From contig VGAE01000002.1 in the NCBI GenBank assembly GCA_016870975.1, forward strand, positions 1 to 64,000: a stretch of DNA of 64,000 bases, read 5' to 3'. The notes below the pieces were generated by a model. It was not told the origin of the DNA. It did no database searches and saw only the letters and a program-made list of their open reading frames with translations. This document shows, piece by piece, positions 24,198 to 36,183 of the stretch (positions are counted from its first letter, which is position 1; every line of letters starts with the position of its first letter). Position numbers and translations under genes: made by a program. Origin of the DNA: Actinomycetota bacterium (GTDB taxonomy: Bacteria; Actinomycetota; Actinomycetes; Nanopelagicales; Nanopelagicaceae).

Positions 24198-24719
24198 ATG
24201 ATTCGCCGCCTAATTGCACTATCGCTAGTCTTTTTCGTTTTGGCCGTGCCCTCGGTTAAAGCGGCAACAAAGAAACGAGTTCCCAATCCACCGCCAAGAG
24301 AGACCTGGCCTCCCGAAGGTTTCCGTGAGAAAGATGGTGTCTTTGCAAAGGTTCCAAAGTGGCGCGAAGTTGTTGGTCAACTTTCCTCAAAGAAGTTTCC
24401 GCAACGAGATGTTGCTGCCTGTAAAGAGTTTGCTTGTGGCGCCGTATTGGTAGCAGCTGAGACTGGGTGTGAGTGGTGGGAAGTCAACTCATCAGTTCGA
24501 AAATTAGATCCAATTACTCAAAATAGAGATCGGGTTGGAACCCTAGTAACAATTTCTACGGGAACCAAAGAACGTCAATTAGCAACTCTTATTTTAGTTA
24601 GCGGTGAACCTCTTGATAGCAGTATTTCAATAGGTGGCATTAAAGTTATTTGCCATCGCGAACCAGGCGCTAAACCGAAACCCGGAAATGTATACAACCC
24701 GGTGAATCGAAGTAGTTGA
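24198..24719 (+). CDS. Secreted protein, unknown function
   Basis: 173 residues with a clear signal peptide (RRLIALSLVFFVLAVPSVKA, cut after AXA). The mature part has a Pro-rich start, four cysteines (in VAACKEFACGAV, TGCEWWEV and VICHRE) that could form disulfides, and a beta-rich core (VGTLVTISTG, QLATLILVSGEPL). No family recognised. CAAGAT lies six bases before ATG 24198, a near-match to the leaderless -10 seen elsewhere. The stop overlaps the next start (TGATG). Confidence 0.75.
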   Translation: MIRRLIALSLVFFVLAVPSVKAATKKRVPNPPPRETWPPEGFREKDGVFAKVPKWREVVGQLSSKKFPQRDVAACKEFACGAVLVAAETGCEWWEVNSSVRKLDPITQNRDRVGTLVTISTGTKERQLATLILVSGEPLDSSISIGGIKVICHREPGAKPKPGNVYNPVNRSS

Positions 24720-25039
24720 TGCTTGGCGGAATAAATAACGAACTCTTTCTCAAATCACTTGCCGGTTTTGCGGTAATGGGAGTCCTCATGATTCTCTTGA
24801 GATGGGCTTTCGCGCGAGGTAAATCTGTAGTGGAGAAACCTCGAGAGATGGGCGAAGATAATAAGTATGGGATGTTAAAAGTTGCAGCTAAGCCAAAGAA
24901 TCATATTGAGGGAGAGATTATTCGTCAGAAACTTATTGAAAACGGCATTAAAGCAAATCTGACCCAGACAAAAGAGGGTCCTAGAGTATTTGTCTTTCCA
25001 GAGGAATTGAAAGCGGCCGAAGCGATACTTAGAAGTTAG
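24719..25039 (+). CDS. Membrane-anchored DUF2007-like protein
   Basis: 107 residues: one hydrophobic helix (about 12-29, AGFAVMGVLMILLRWAF) and a cytosolic C-terminal domain LKVAAKPKNHIEGEIIRQKL, then GIKANLTQTKEGPRVFVFPE, which matches the DUF2007 fold related to PII-like proteins and ACT-type small domains. ATG 24719 was chosen over the TTG one codon upstream because it makes a TGATG junction with the secreted-protein gene. Its TAG stop shares three bases with the TAA of the convergent cobalamin gene. Confidence 0.78.
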   Translation: MLGGINNELFLKSLAGFAVMGVLMILLRWAFARGKSVVEKPREMGEDNKYGMLKVAAKPKNHIEGEIIRQKLIENGIKANLTQTKEGPRVFVFPEELKAAEAILRS

Positions 25040-25608
25040 CGATTCTTTCCAGGAATCCAGAGTTGATCGCCCAGAGTTTTATTTTCATATCTGGCAAGAA
25101 CGAACAACAAATCTGAGAGGCGATTTAAATATTTCGCTGTTAACTTATTTACACCTTCTCCAAAACCATGAATAGCTAACCAAGTTTTGCGCTCAGCGCG
25201 TCGCACAATGGTTCGAGCTACGTGAAGATGGGCCGCGGCCGGTGTGCCAGATGGAAGAACAAATGATTGCAAAGGCTTTAAGTGCGAGTTGTACTTATCA
25301 ATCTGTTCTTCGATATATGTAACTTGAGATTCAAGTATTCGTAGTGGTTCATGCTTTGGCTCGTCTACGACTGGAGTGCATAAGTCTGCTCCTACATCGA
25401 ATAAATCATTTTGGATTCGAACAAGTAGCTTGCGGATATCGCCACCTAATGACTCAACTGTGAGAACTACCCCTAGATATGAGTTGGCCTCATCAACTGT
25501 GGCATATGCTTCAAGTCGCGCATCATTCTTCGAGGTCCGACTCATATCGCCAAGCGAAGTTGTTCCATCATCGCCAGTTTTTGTGTAAATCCGTGTCAGA
25601 TTAACCAT
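25036..25608 (-). CDS. Cob(I)alamin adenosyltransferase, PduO type
   Basis: 190 residues. Uses ATP to adenosylate corrinoid, giving adenosylcobalamin. RIYTKTGDDGTTSLGD is the N-terminal ATP-binding motif, YATVDEANSYLGV the conserved helix, and ARTIVRRAERKTW the C-terminal nucleotide-binding region. No other cobalamin genes are nearby, consistent with salvage of imported corrinoids. TAGGCT stands exactly six bases before ATG 25608. Confidence 0.92.
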   Translation of the reverse strand: MVNLTRIYTKTGDDGTTSLGDMSRTSKNDARLEAYATVDEANSYLGVVLTVESLGGDIRKLLVRIQNDLFDVGADLCTPVVDEPKHEPLRILESQVTYIEEQIDKYNSHLKPLQSFVLPSGTPAAAHLHVARTIVRRAERKTWLAIHGFGEGVNKLTAKYLNRLSDLLFVLARYENKTLGDQLWIPGKNR

Positions 25609-25614
25609 GGGGTG

Positions 25615-25620
25615 AGCCTA
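25615..25620 (-). promoter_or_regulatory. -10 hexamer TAGGCT, leaderless start of the cobalamin adenosyltransferase gene
   Basis: Minus strand TAGGCT, six bases (CACCCC), then ATG 25608. Confidence 0.5.
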
Positions 25621-25664
25621 TTGGACTGACTACCATGTGACCACTTGAGCGCCGAGGAGCATTG

Positions 25665-26939
25665 ATGTCCGAGCAGGTTAAAGACCGATTCCAAATCATC
25701 GGCGGCGCCCATCTAACTGGTGAAGTTTCAATTTCTGGTGCGAAGAACTCAATTTTGAAATTGATGGCGGTCTCCCTCATGGCGGCGGGAAAATATCGTT
25801 TGGGTAATGTCCCTGCGATCGCTGATGTAACCATGATGGGTGAATTACTTGAAAGTCTAGGTTGCAAGGTTATTCACGATAAGAGTAGATCAGAGTTACT
25901 CATCGAAGTTCCAGATCAACCTGGACATAAAGCAGACTACCAATTTGTGAGAAAACTCCGCGCCTCTATCAATGTTCTAGGTCCGCTCGTTGCCAAACTC
26001 GGACGTGCTGAAGTAGCTCTACCAGGCGGCGATGCGATTGGCTCGCGCGGTTTAGATTTTCATACCAGAGGTTTAAAGGAACTAGGTGCAGTGACCCAGA
26101 GTAAACATGGTTATATTGTCGCAACCGCTCCGAATGGATTGAAGGGAGCGAAAGTTGAGCTGGAGTTTCCTAGTGTTGGTGCCACTGAAAATTTGCTTAC
26201 CGCAGCCGTCTTAGCAAAAGGCACTACAGTTCTGGAAAATGCTGCGCGCGAACCTGATCTAGTAGATATTGGAAACTTCCTAAATGCAATGGGCGCCAAG
26301 ATTCAGGGATTAGGAACTCCAACATTAGTTATTGAAGGTGTTTCTAAGTTAAACCAAATCGACTATGTTGCAATTCCGGATCGAATCGTTACCGGTACTT
26401 GGGCATTTGCCGCAGCAATTACTCAAGGTGATATAACTATAAAAAACGCCAACGCAAGCCATTTAGAGTTGCCGTTAGAGAAATTAACTTCAGCGGGTGC
26501 AGTCGTAACGACAACTGCGGATGGTCTACGTGTAAAGATGTCGCGCCGCCCTAGCGCTATCGATATTTCTACTCTTCCCTACCCTGGTTTTCCGACCGAC
26601 CTCCAACCCTTTGCCGTCACACTAAATTCAATAGCAGAGGGCGATGCGCTAGTGACTGAAAATGTCTTTGAAGGACGATTTATGTTTGTTAATGAGTTGA
26701 TGCGACTGGGTGCGAATATTCGAGTCGATGGACATCACGCCTCAATCATCGGCATCCCAAAACTCTCCTCAGCTCCGGTAGCAGCCTCGGATATCCGAGC
26801 AGGGGCTGGCTTAGTTCTAGCTGGTCTAGTAGCTGAAGGCACCACATTTGTGGAAGGCGCTTCTCATGTAGATCGCGGCTACCCAAAGTTTTCCGAACAA
26901 CTTAGAGCACTCGGCGCAAATGTAACTAGAGTTGATTAA
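25665..26939 (+). CDS. murA: UDP-N-acetylglucosamine 1-carboxyvinyltransferase
   Basis: 424 residues; first committed step of peptidoglycan synthesis, adding enolpyruvate from PEP to UDP-GlcNAc in the cytosol. The SGAKNS motif starts the N-lobe. The active-site loop reads [15 protein letters not shown]: position 123 is Asp where most bacteria have the Cys that fosfomycin alkylates, the same change as in Mycobacterium. ATG 25665 follows GAGGAG; a TTG directly before it is less likely. Converges on the next gene with stop codons sharing bases (TTAA). Confidence 0.95.
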   Translation: MSEQVKDRFQIIGGAHLTGEVSISGAKNSILKLMAVSLMAAGKYRLGNVPAIADVTMMGELLESLGCKVIHDKSRSELLIEVPDQPGHKADYQFVRKLRASINVLGPLVAKLGRAEVALPGGDAIGSRGLDFHTRGLKELGAVTQSKHGYIVATAPNGLKGAKVELEFPSVGATENLLTAAVLAKGTTVLENAAREPDLVDIGNFLNAMGAKIQGLGTPTLVIEGVSKLNQIDYVAIPDRIVTGTWAFAAAITQGDITIKNANASHLELPLEKLTSAGAVVTTTADGLRVKMSRRPSAIDISTLPYPGFPTDLQPFAVTLNSIAEGDALVTENVFEGRFMFVNELMRLGANIRVDGHHASIIGIPKLSSAPVAASDIRAGAGLVLAGLVAEGTTFVEGASHVDRGYPKFSEQLRALGANVTRVD

Positions 26940-27760
26940 CTTATAGTTATGTCAGTTATTTGACCGTCCTTAATGAATGCATTAATACGATTAGGTCTGT
27001 AATCCTTGGTTGCAGGTAAATCTTTGCCATCACGTTGAATAGTACGAAAAATCCAATTATTCAAAGAAGCACAGATCTCTGCGGCTCTCTCTGAGATTCC
27101 AATAAGTTGTGAGCCACGTTCGGTGGAAATTTCACTTTCAGTTTCAATCCTCTTTGGACAAGTGCCTCTGGAAGATCCAATATTTAAAACTTCGCCACGG
27201 ATTTCGCGAGTTCCTACGGCAAGTATCGCTGTTGATTTCGCTCTGGCGCTAACTTGAACTTTGTAAACCCCCGGCTCGCCAATTTGGTCCATTCTTGCAA
27301 GAAAGAAATAATTCTGTCCGCCATAAGGTTCATAAAATGTTGTGCGCTCTGAGATTTTCAATCTTGAAACTTTTCCGCTAGGGGAAGTAACTGTAACTAC
27401 AGGCAACCTTTTATTTGATAATCGATTTTCTGGTGCTCGGTCAAGAATCAGATACTCAAGCCGCATCCGCTCATTAGAATTTAAAGCAAATCTAAAATAT
27501 TTCTTCTCACTTTTTTGATTAAAACTAGCCGTAACCGCAAACGAAATTGTTCCCTCGACCAGCACCGGACTTAGGCTTACATCCCTACTTTCTGGAGATA
27601 GAAAGACCGGTTGGTGTGCGAAACTGATTGCGCTTGCACCGATCAATAGTGCGAGCGCAATTATTGAACTCTTAAGCGCTCGCTTCGCCGAGAATCGAGA
27701 CGCGATTGTTAGCAACGGAGAGGAAGCCACCGTGAACCTCAAATTCTTCATTGGCTCCAT
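26936..27760 (-). CDS. Secreted or membrane-anchored protein, unknown function
   Basis: Up to 274 residues. A hydrophobic segment ([20 protein letters not shown], about residues 31-50) acts as signal peptide or anchor. The rest is beta-rich with a PPC/bacterial pre-peptidase-like look ([46 protein letters not shown]) and two cysteines. Start uncertain: ATG 27760, ATG 27751 and GTG 27730 all lie inside atpC, the last after TTGAGG; each would overlap atpC by 59-89 bp in another frame. No family recognised. Confidence 0.65.
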   Translation of the reverse strand: MEPMKNLRFTVASSPLLTIASRFSAKRALKSSIIALALLIGASAISFAHQPVFLSPESRDVSLSPVLVEGTISFAVTASFNQKSEKKYFRFALNSNERMRLEYLILDRAPENRLSNKRLPVVTVTSPSGKVSRLKISERTTFYEPYGGQNYFFLARMDQIGEPGVYKVQVSARAKSTAILAVGTREIRGEVLNIGSSRGTCPKRIETESEISTERGSQLIGISERAAEICASLNNWIFRTIQRDGKDLPATKDYRPNRINAFIKDGQITDITIS

Positions 27761-27931
27761 CAGCTCCCTTAATAGTTACTTTTCCATCGACCAAAGCTCC
27801 CAGCAACGGTGAGTGGTTAGGCAAGATTCCCAGATTGCCCTCGAGTGTGCGAGCTGAAACCATCTTTGCTTTACCAGACCAGACGCGAGCTTCTGGAGTT
27901 ACAAATTCGACGGTGAGTAATGAATCGCTCA

Positions 27932-27932
<1 letters not shown>
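27672..27932 (-). CDS. atpC: ATP synthase F1 subunit epsilon
   Basis: 86 residues: the N-terminal beta-sandwich only ([49 protein letters not shown]). The C-terminal helical hairpin that inhibits ATP hydrolysis in E. coli is missing, as in some other actinobacteria. ATG 27932 shares one base with the atpD stop. Its 3' end is overlapped by the next gene. Confidence 0.96.
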
Positions 27933-30267
<2,335 letters not shown>

Positions 30268-30270
30268 TTT

Positions 30271-31896
30271 CTACTTCTTAAACCTCATAATCTGTTCGGT
30301 GCCATCGCTGCCTTGAGCTTCTGCTTCCGCCTCATTTACCTGCTTTGCAACAGATGAGACGAACTCATTCTTACAGGAGTTAATTGCTGAAGTTAACTTG
30401 GCGACGGTGTCATCGTTAAGTTCTTTAGTTTCTGCAATCACATTAAAGATTTCTTTATGTGAACGTACCACGTATTCCAAGAATTCGCTCTCAAAACGGC
30501 GAATATCCTGGACTGCAACGGAATCTAATTGGCCGGTTGTGCCAGCCCAGATTGAGACGACCATGCGCTCCAATGAATAAGGGGTGTACTGAGCTTGTTT
30601 GAGGAGCTCAACTAATCGAGAGCCTCGCTCTAACTGAGCCTTTGAAGCTGCATCAAGATCGGAACCGAAAGCAGCGAATGCTTCCAATTCTCGGAACTGT
30701 GCAAGATCGAGTCGAAGTCGACCAGCGATTTTCTTCATCGCTTTCGTTTGTGCTGAACCGCCAACGCGCGATACCGAGATACCGACGTTGATTGCAGGTC
30801 TTACGCCTGAGTTAAACAAATCAGTTTCAAGGAAGCACTGACCATCGGTAATTGAGATTACGTTTGTCGGAATGAAGGCGGATACGTCATTACCTTTAGT
30901 TTCAATGATTGGTAAACCTGTCATTGAACCGCCACCCATTTCATCTGAGAGCTTTGCGCAGCGCTCTAAGAGACGTGAATGTAAATAAAAGACATCGCCA
31001 GGGTAAGCCTCGCGACCTGGTGGACGGCGAAGCAAGAGCGAGACTGCGCGATAAGCCTCTGCTTGTTTTGATAGGTCATCAAAAACGATTAGAACGTGCT
31101 CGCCTTTATACATCCAGTGCTGTCCAATTGCAGAACCGGTGTAAGGCGCCAAATATTTAAAGCCAGCTGGATCAGATGCAGGAGCCGCAACGATAGTTGT
31201 GTACTCCATGGCACCAGCTTCTTCTAGCGCACCTCTTACAGATGCAATCGTTGAACCTTTCTGACCGATGGCAACGTAAATGCACTTAACTTGTTTCTTC
31301 TTATCGCCGCTCTTCCAGTTTTCGCGTTGATTAATAATGGTATCGATTGCCACAGCAGTCTTTCCGGTCTGGCGATCGCCGATAATCAACTGACGCTGCC
31401 CGCGGCCGATTGCGGTCATCGCATCAATTGCTTTGATACCAGTTGCTAGTGGTTCCTTAACTGGTTGACGTTGCACCACTGAAGGCGCCTGTAGTTCTAG
31501 AGCGCGCATTCCTTCTGACTTGATTTCACCCTTGCCATCAATTGGACGACCAAGTGGATCAACCACGCGACCTAAGAAGCCATCGCCAATCGGTACTGAG
31601 AGAATCTCGCCAGTTCTGCGAACTGTTTGGCCCTCTTCAATTCCACTGAAATCACCAAGAACGACAACGCCGATTTCACGAACGTCTAGGTTTAGCGCGA
31701 TTCCTAGCGTGCCATCGTCGAACTTCAATAGCTCATTTGTCATCGTGGAAGGTAGACCGGAGATTCGCGCGATGCCATCTGCGGCTTCGACAACAGTTCC
31801 GATCTCATCACGTGAGGCTTTGCTGGGCTCATATGACTTAACGAAGTTCGCTAAGGCATCACGGATCTCTTCAGGTCTAATCGTGAGCTCTGCCAT
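30271..31896 (-). CDS. atpA: ATP synthase F1 subunit alpha
   Basis: 541 residues, non-catalytic nucleotide-binding subunit. Walker A GDRQTGKT, followed by [12 protein letters not shown] and the conserved [13 protein letters not shown] with the arginine finger region just before ([11 protein letters not shown]). The C-terminal tail after the conserved end is charged and about 30 residues long. Confidence 0.98.
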   Translation of the reverse strand: MAELTIRPEEIRDALANFVKSYEPSKASRDEIGTVVEAADGIARISGLPSTMTNELLKFDDGTLGIALNLDVREIGVVVLGDFSGIEEGQTVRRTGEILSVPIGDGFLGRVVDPLGRPIDGKGEIKSEGMRALELQAPSVVQRQPVKEPLATGIKAIDAMTAIGRGQRQLIIGDRQTGKTAVAIDTIINQRENWKSGDKKKQVKCIYVAIGQKGSTIASVRGALEEAGAMEYTTIVAAPASDPAGFKYLAPYTGSAIGQHWMYKGEHVLIVFDDLSKQAEAYRAVSLLLRRPPGREAYPGDVFYLHSRLLERCAKLSDEMGGGSMTGLPIIETKGNDVSAFIPTNVISITDGQCFLETDLFNSGVRPAINVGISVSRVGGSAQTKAMKKIAGRLRLDLAQFRELEAFAAFGSDLDAASKAQLERGSRLVELLKQAQYTPYSLERMVVSIWAGTTGQLDSVAVQDIRRFESEFLEYVVRSHKEIFNVIAETKELNDDTVAKLTSAINSCKNEFVSSVAKQVNEAEAEAQGSDGTEQIMRFKK

Positions 31897-31908
31897 GGTT
31901 TCTTCTCC

Positions 31909-32745
31909 CTATCCTGCGAACGCTCGGCTCGCGTCGGCCAAACGATTGACGATTGTGGCGTCAATCAATTCATCTGCGAATCGGATTGAAATTCCACCGA
32001 TAACAGATGGATCAATCTCGACATTTAATCGGACCGGTTGTCCAATTTTTGCTGCAAGCGTTGTGGCTAGCTTCTCTCGCTGTTGATTTGTAATGGCGAT
32101 TGCGGTCTTTACGACAGCAATCATTCGATTGCGGCGGGCGGCTGTCGCCTTGATATAAAAATCAATTGTGGCTTCTAAACTTCGGCCCCGTAATCCGCTG
32201 ACAAGATGGCCCAACATCCCACCGGTAATTTGTGAAACTTTCCCGCCGAATAATTTGGCAACCAAAACCCGCTTATCCTCAGCGGAATAAGCACTCGAAC
32301 TTAGCGCCTGTCGAAGTTCGATATCGCCAGCAACAATTCTGGAGAAGGCAAAAAGCTCCTCTTCAAGACGATCAAACTCCCCGCCGACATTAGCGGCAGA
32401 AGCTTCCGCCTCGACGGCAAGATGCTCCAAGGTATCAACTAAATCGTTGGGCTTGGACCACTTAAGAGCGCTCAACTCTCCTATTAATCCCGCCGCAACT
32501 GGTGCGCCTTTGCCAAAGACATCGCTTACCAATTTCGACTTATCTTTCGCATCGCGCGAAACATCAGTTATGGAACGGCGTAGTGGCGCAGAAGAATCGA
32601 GCGCCGAGAGCGCGGTAAATAACTCTGAGGCGAATTTTGAAATATCTGCTTCAGATTTACCTTTTAAAGCGAGATCAAGGGCAGACCGAGCAGCCAGAAT
32701 CGCCTGGCGACTCGTTCCACCCATCTCCGTCAATTCGCGCGTCAT
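31909..32745 (-). CDS. atpH: ATP synthase F1 subunit delta
   Basis: 278 residues, longer than the 180 of E. coli as usual in Actinobacteria. The C-terminal OSCP part is recognisable: TAIAITNQQREKLATTLAAK, then VRLNVEIDPSVIGGISIRFA. It joins F1 to the peripheral stalk. Starts directly after the atpF stop. Confidence 0.95.
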   Translation of the reverse strand: MTRELTEMGGTSRQAILAARSALDLALKGKSEADISKFASELFTALSALDSSAPLRRSITDVSRDAKDKSKLVSDVFGKGAPVAAGLIGELSALKWSKPNDLVDTLEHLAVEAEASAANVGGEFDRLEEELFAFSRIVAGDIELRQALSSSAYSAEDKRVLVAKLFGGKVSQITGGMLGHLVSGLRGRSLEATIDFYIKATAARRNRMIAVVKTAIAITNQQREKLATTLAAKIGQPVRLNVEIDPSVIGGISIRFADELIDATIVNRLADASRAFAG

Positions 32746-33303
32746 TTAATTACTCCGTTTTGTCTCAGACTTCTCAAGATCAGAGAGGAATCGGTCAACA
32801 ATTCTTGATTGTCTAACCTGGTCATCCAACGCCTCTCCAACAATCTTCGATGCTAACTCCGTTGCTAAGGCACCCATTTCATTTCTAAGTGAATTGACCG
32901 CCTGTTGTCGTTCGGCCTCAATCGCTGCTTGAGCTTGTGAAGTTATTCGAGCGGCTTCTTCTTGGGCTTTGCTTCTCATCTCTTCGATGATTGCTGCGCC
33001 TTGAACTCGAGCCTCTTCCCTAATTACTTGCGCTTCACCGCGAGCATCAGCAAGTTGAGCTTTGTATTGATTTAACGCAACTTCCGCTTCGCGCTGCGCT
33101 TGTTCCGCTCGCTCCATGCCACCTTGAATCGCATCAGTGCGGGCTGCAAAAGCTTTTTCAAACCTTGGCACGACCGCTCTGCGAAGAAGTATGTATAGAA
33201 GTGAGAAGGCGATGAATCCAGCGATGATTTCCGCGGTATGCGGAATCAGCGGATTCAACTCTTCGGCTGCCAATTCAATCGAATTCATAAATAAATCCGT
33301 CAT
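32746..33303 (-). CDS. atpF: ATP synthase F0 subunit b
   Basis: 185 residues: one N-terminal membrane helix (AGFIAFSLLYILLRRAVVP) and a long charged helix (ERAEQAQREAEVALNQYKAQ) forming the peripheral stalk. Confidence 0.96.
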   Translation of the reverse strand: MTDLFMNSIELAAEELNPLIPHTAEIIAGFIAFSLLYILLRRAVVPRFEKAFAARTDAIQGGMERAEQAQREAEVALNQYKAQLADARGEAQVIREEARVQGAAIIEEMRSKAQEEAARITSQAQAAIEAERQQAVNSLRNEMGALATELASKIVGEALDDQVRQSRIVDRFLSDLEKSETKRSN

Positions 33304-33310
33304 GGGCCGA

Positions 33311-33514
33311 TTAGAGTACGAATGCTAGGACTAGACCAAAAAGCGCCAACGCTTCAGCAAGTGCGAAGCCTAGGAACGCGATCGGCTGTAGGACGTTTCG
33401 TGCCTCAGGTTGACGAGCCACGCCATTGATATAAGCGGCGAAGATCATTCCCGTTGCAATACCCGGGCCAATCGCTGCGAGGCCAAAACCGACCAGGTTG
33501 AGTGTGCCTTCCAT
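33311..33514 (-). CDS. atpE: ATP synthase F0 subunit c
   Basis: 67 residues, two helices. The loop reads ARQPEA (RQP at 34-36). The ion-binding carboxylate is E54 in [11 protein letters not shown]. The Ser/Thr that follows Glu in sodium-type rings is absent (AEAL), so the ring should be proton-coupled. Confidence 0.97.
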   Translation of the reverse strand: MEGTLNLVGFGLAAIGPGIATGMIFAAYINGVARQPEARNVLQPIAFLGFALAEALALFGLVLAFVL

Positions 33515-33565
33515 GTTTATTACCTTTCTATCTACTCCCGCATTCCGGTTGGAATGGGAAAATTG

Positions 33566-34360
33566 TTAGTGCTCATCTACTAGCGCGCCAGCAATATAGA
33601 GCGCTGTTAGAAGTGTGAATATGTATGCCTGTAGGCACTGGACCATAAATTCAAAGAAGGTTAGTGCAATACCAATGGCAAAAGAGAATGGGCTAATCAA
33701 CTTTAGGCCGATTACTCCTTGCAATAGATGTTCACCTCCCAAGAAAAAAACTAGAAGTAAGAGATGGCCTGCGAACATATTTGCGAATAGACGGAGACTT
33801 AAAGTGAGTGGGCGTACTAAGAAATACGTTGCTAATTCTAGCGGCGTGATAAGTACATACGCCGGCCTTGGTACTCCCGGAATGAACATAATACCCTTCA
33901 AATAGGAGATCAGGCCATGTCGTTTTATACCAACATAATGGAATACAAAGAAGGTAAACGCTGCCAACACATATGGGAATGAGATGCGCGACATCGTTGG
34001 AAATTGAATTAATGGCACAATGCCGAATAGATTATTGACGAGAATAAATGTAAATAGCGTGAAAAGATATGGAACGAAGCGCATAAACTCGTGACCGATT
34101 ACATCTCTTCCTAAATCATTACGAACAAAGGTGTAAACGCTCTCACCAGCGAACTGCAGCTTCGACGGTACAACCGAGGCTTTTCTTGCGGCGAGGATAA
34201 AGAAAGTTGCAATGAGTAATGCAGATAAAAATGCTAGAAGGATTGGTTTGGTCGCGAATACATTTCCTTCAATAAATGGAGGGAGGTTGAAGTCACCAGC
34301 GTCGGGAGGATTGAAACCCTCACCTTCGACACCTTTCGTAGCGGCTAGAACGCGCAACAC
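33566..34360 (-). CDS. atpB: ATP synthase F0 subunit a
   Basis: 264 residues with five to six hydrophobic helices. The essential arginine is in LSLRLFANMFAGH. The start is GTG 34360 or the next codon TTG 34357; AAGGAG lies two or five bases upstream respectively, so the TTG has the better spacing. Confidence 0.96.
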   Translation of the reverse strand: MLRVLAATKGVEGEGFNPPDAGDFNLPPFIEGNVFATKPILLAFLSALLIATFFILAARKASVVPSKLQFAGESVYTFVRNDLGRDVIGHEFMRFVPYLFTLFTFILVNNLFGIVPLIQFPTMSRISFPYVLAAFTFFVFHYVGIKRHGLISYLKGIMFIPGVPRPAYVLITPLELATYFLVRPLTLSLRLFANMFAGHLLLLVFFLGGEHLLQGVIGLKLISPFSFAIGIALTFFEFMVQCLQAYIFTLLTALYIAGALVDEH

Positions 34361-34439
34361 GACTCCTTGGAACGATGGTTACGCAACCCTATTAGGAAGT
34401 CGCCAAGTCAGAGAAATCGAAAAGAGATGATAAGTGACC

Positions 34440-34631
34440 TCAGTTGCGCCCGAAGCGGAGCCAGATCAGATAGAGGGATGAACCCATGCCAAGCAGGAGT
34501 CCGCCCAGAAGAAAGAAGCCAGACCCCAACCATCGGTCGAGGCCGTATCCAATACCACCCCAGATTAGAAGTCCTGACAGTAGATAGCCGAAGATTGTCC
34601 AGAATGTATTTTCATCATTTCGGGGAGACAT
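34440..34631 (-). CDS. AtpZ/AtpI-like small membrane protein
   Basis: 63 residues with two hydrophobic helices around a GYGLDRWLGSG loop, the pattern of AtpZ/AtpI-family proteins encoded at the head of atp operons, thought to help Mg2+ supply or c-ring assembly. ATG 34631 follows GGAGAA at five bases. Confidence 0.75.
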   Translation of the reverse strand: MSPRNDENTFWTIFGYLLSGLLIWGGIGYGLDRWLGSGFFLLGGLLLGMGSSLYLIWLRFGRN

Positions 34632-34666
34632 CGTTTTCTCCTTTTCTCTCTAGATTACTGCCTAGG

Positions 34667-35098
34667 TTACTGCTCTAGTTTCGGTGAATTCTCAGGAAGG
34701 GGCAACTGTAACCGGAGGCGGAAGAAGACACGAATCTCGCCTCCAAGCCATGCGATAGCTATCAGTAGCGCGCTCACGCCAAAGGCGGTTCGATCAACGT
34801 CACCGGGATCTGTCAATCTGGTGACCAAAATCAAAAATAAGGCCATCAAAATTAGTTTTGAAAAGTATGAAAACATCGCAAGCGCCATCGTCGTAATTGG
34901 ATTGGCATCTTTAGTCAATCGGGAAACTAGCATCGAGACTGAAAAGAAAAATACGACCGTAGTAGCGGCCAAGAGCGCACCCCAAAAACCCGGAAGATTC
35001 CTAAGTATTGATGAAATAATTATTGTTAATAGAGAAACAATTAGCGAGGGTGTTAATGCGCCTCGCCAAAGAGCTGAATTTGAGTTTGCGATATTCAT
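34667..35098 (-). CDS. atpI: ATP synthase assembly protein, AtpI-like
   Basis: 143 residues, four hydrophobic helices (LTPSLIVSLLTIIISSIL, GALLAATTVVFFFSVSMLV, FSYFSKLILMALFLILV, FGVSALLIAIAWLGGEIRVF). Position between wecA and atpB matches Rv1303/AtpI of mycobacteria. Confidence 0.8.
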   Translation of the reverse strand: MNIANSNSALWRGALTPSLIVSLLTIIISSILRNLPGFWGALLAATTVVFFFSVSMLVSRLTKDANPITTMALAMFSYFSKLILMALFLILVTRLTDPGDVDRTAFGVSALLIAIAWLGGEIRVFFRLRLQLPLPENSPKLEQ

Positions 35099-35103
35099 AT
35101 AGG

Positions 35104-36183
35104 TTACTTAACTAGATCTCGCTTTCGCTTTGTTAACGAAAGTGCAATAAGAAAGAGTAGGGGTCCGCTCAGAAGGGCGAGCCACATCGGAAAGAATGCC
35201 GAGAGCATTGCGGGAAATGCCAACATAGCTGTTGCAAAGTAGAGGATTACTGCCGTTCTCTGTTGCGAGTTGCCTAACTCCATCAATTTATGATGAAGAT
35301 GTTCCTTATCTGGAGTAAATGGTGATTTTCCCTTACGCAGACGGCGCAATACTGCGAGTCCAAAATCCAGAAGCGGAACCGCAAGAACTGCCAGCGGAAG
35401 CAGTAATGGCAAAGCAGCAGGGCCAATCTCTTCAGCGAAAACTGCATTCGCGTCTATCTGGCCCATCAGGGTGATGGCTGAAGCTGCAAGTAATAATCCA
35501 AGAAACATGGAACCGGAATCCCCCATAAAAATTCGAGCTGGATGAAGATTGTGTGGCAAGAAACCAAGACAGGCGCCAATCATTACCGCCGAAATTAGTG
35601 AGGGGGCGCCGGCGCGACTAAAACCATTTTCAATAGCTAGAAGATAAGAGAATCCAAAGAAAGCGGCAGCCGATATGGAGACAATTCCTGTTGCTAGGCC
35701 ATCAAGACCGTCGACGAAATTAACTGCATTTATTATCACTATTACTATAAGAACTGTCAGAAATTGTCCGATGTTTGTGGGGAGAATGAGAATTCCATTT
35801 ATCGGTAGCCAGAGCAGTTGAATTCCAAAAATCAGTAGGATTCCTGCAGCAAGTCCCTGGCCAGCCAGCTTCGTTATGGCATCTAATTCGAAACGATCAT
35901 CGAGCGCGCCAATAAGAAGTACAAAACTTCCAGCAAGGAAGATTCCCAACAGCTCTCGACCATAGGCTTTTCCGACTAGGTTGAGATTTTGAACAGCAAT
36001 TAAAGTAGCTCCGGTTGCTAACCACATCGCGACGCCGCCCCAGCGCGCCGTTGCTTCTTGATGAATATCGCGCTCTCTTACTGTTGCGACAGCGCGAAAC
36101 TTCAAAGCTAGATCTCTAACGATTGGCGTCAACATATAAGTTAAGGCCGCAGCAATTAGTAGCGCTAGTGAATATTCGCGCAT
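35104..36183 (-). CDS. wecA: Undecaprenyl-phosphate GlcNAc-1-phosphate transferase, WecA/TagO type
   Basis: 359 residues, about ten to eleven membrane helices. It loads a sugar-phosphate onto the polyprenyl carrier to start cell-wall polymer (arabinogalactan/teichoic-like) synthesis. Motifs: NAVNFVDGLDGLATG (Mg-binding Asp), ARIFMGDSGSMFLG and DKEHLHHKLMELG (the HHxL substrate loop). Neighbour of atpI as Rv1302 is in mycobacteria. ATG 36183 overlaps the glyA stop by one base. Confidence 0.93.
   Translation of the reverse strand: MREYSLALLIAAALTYMLTPIVRDLALKFRAVATVRERDIHQEATARWGGVAMWLATGATLIAVQNLNLVGKAYGRELLGIFLAGSFVLLIGALDDRFELDAITKLAGQGLAAGILLIFGIQLLWLPINGILILPTNIGQFLTVLIVIVIINAVNFVDGLDGLATGIVSISAAAFFGFSYLLAIENGFSRAGAPSLISAVMIGACLGFLPHNLHPARIFMGDSGSMFLGLLLAASAITLMGQIDANAVFAEEIGPAALPLLLPLAVLAVPLLDFGLAVLRRLRKGKSPFTPDKEHLHHKLMELGNSQQRTAVILYFATAMLAFPAMLSAFFPMWLALLSGPLLFLIALSLTKRKRDLVK

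Noticed and set aside
31520-32086. 188-codon plus-strand frame across atpA/atpH
   Set aside because: Antisense shadow with Ser/Pro/Ile-biased composition.
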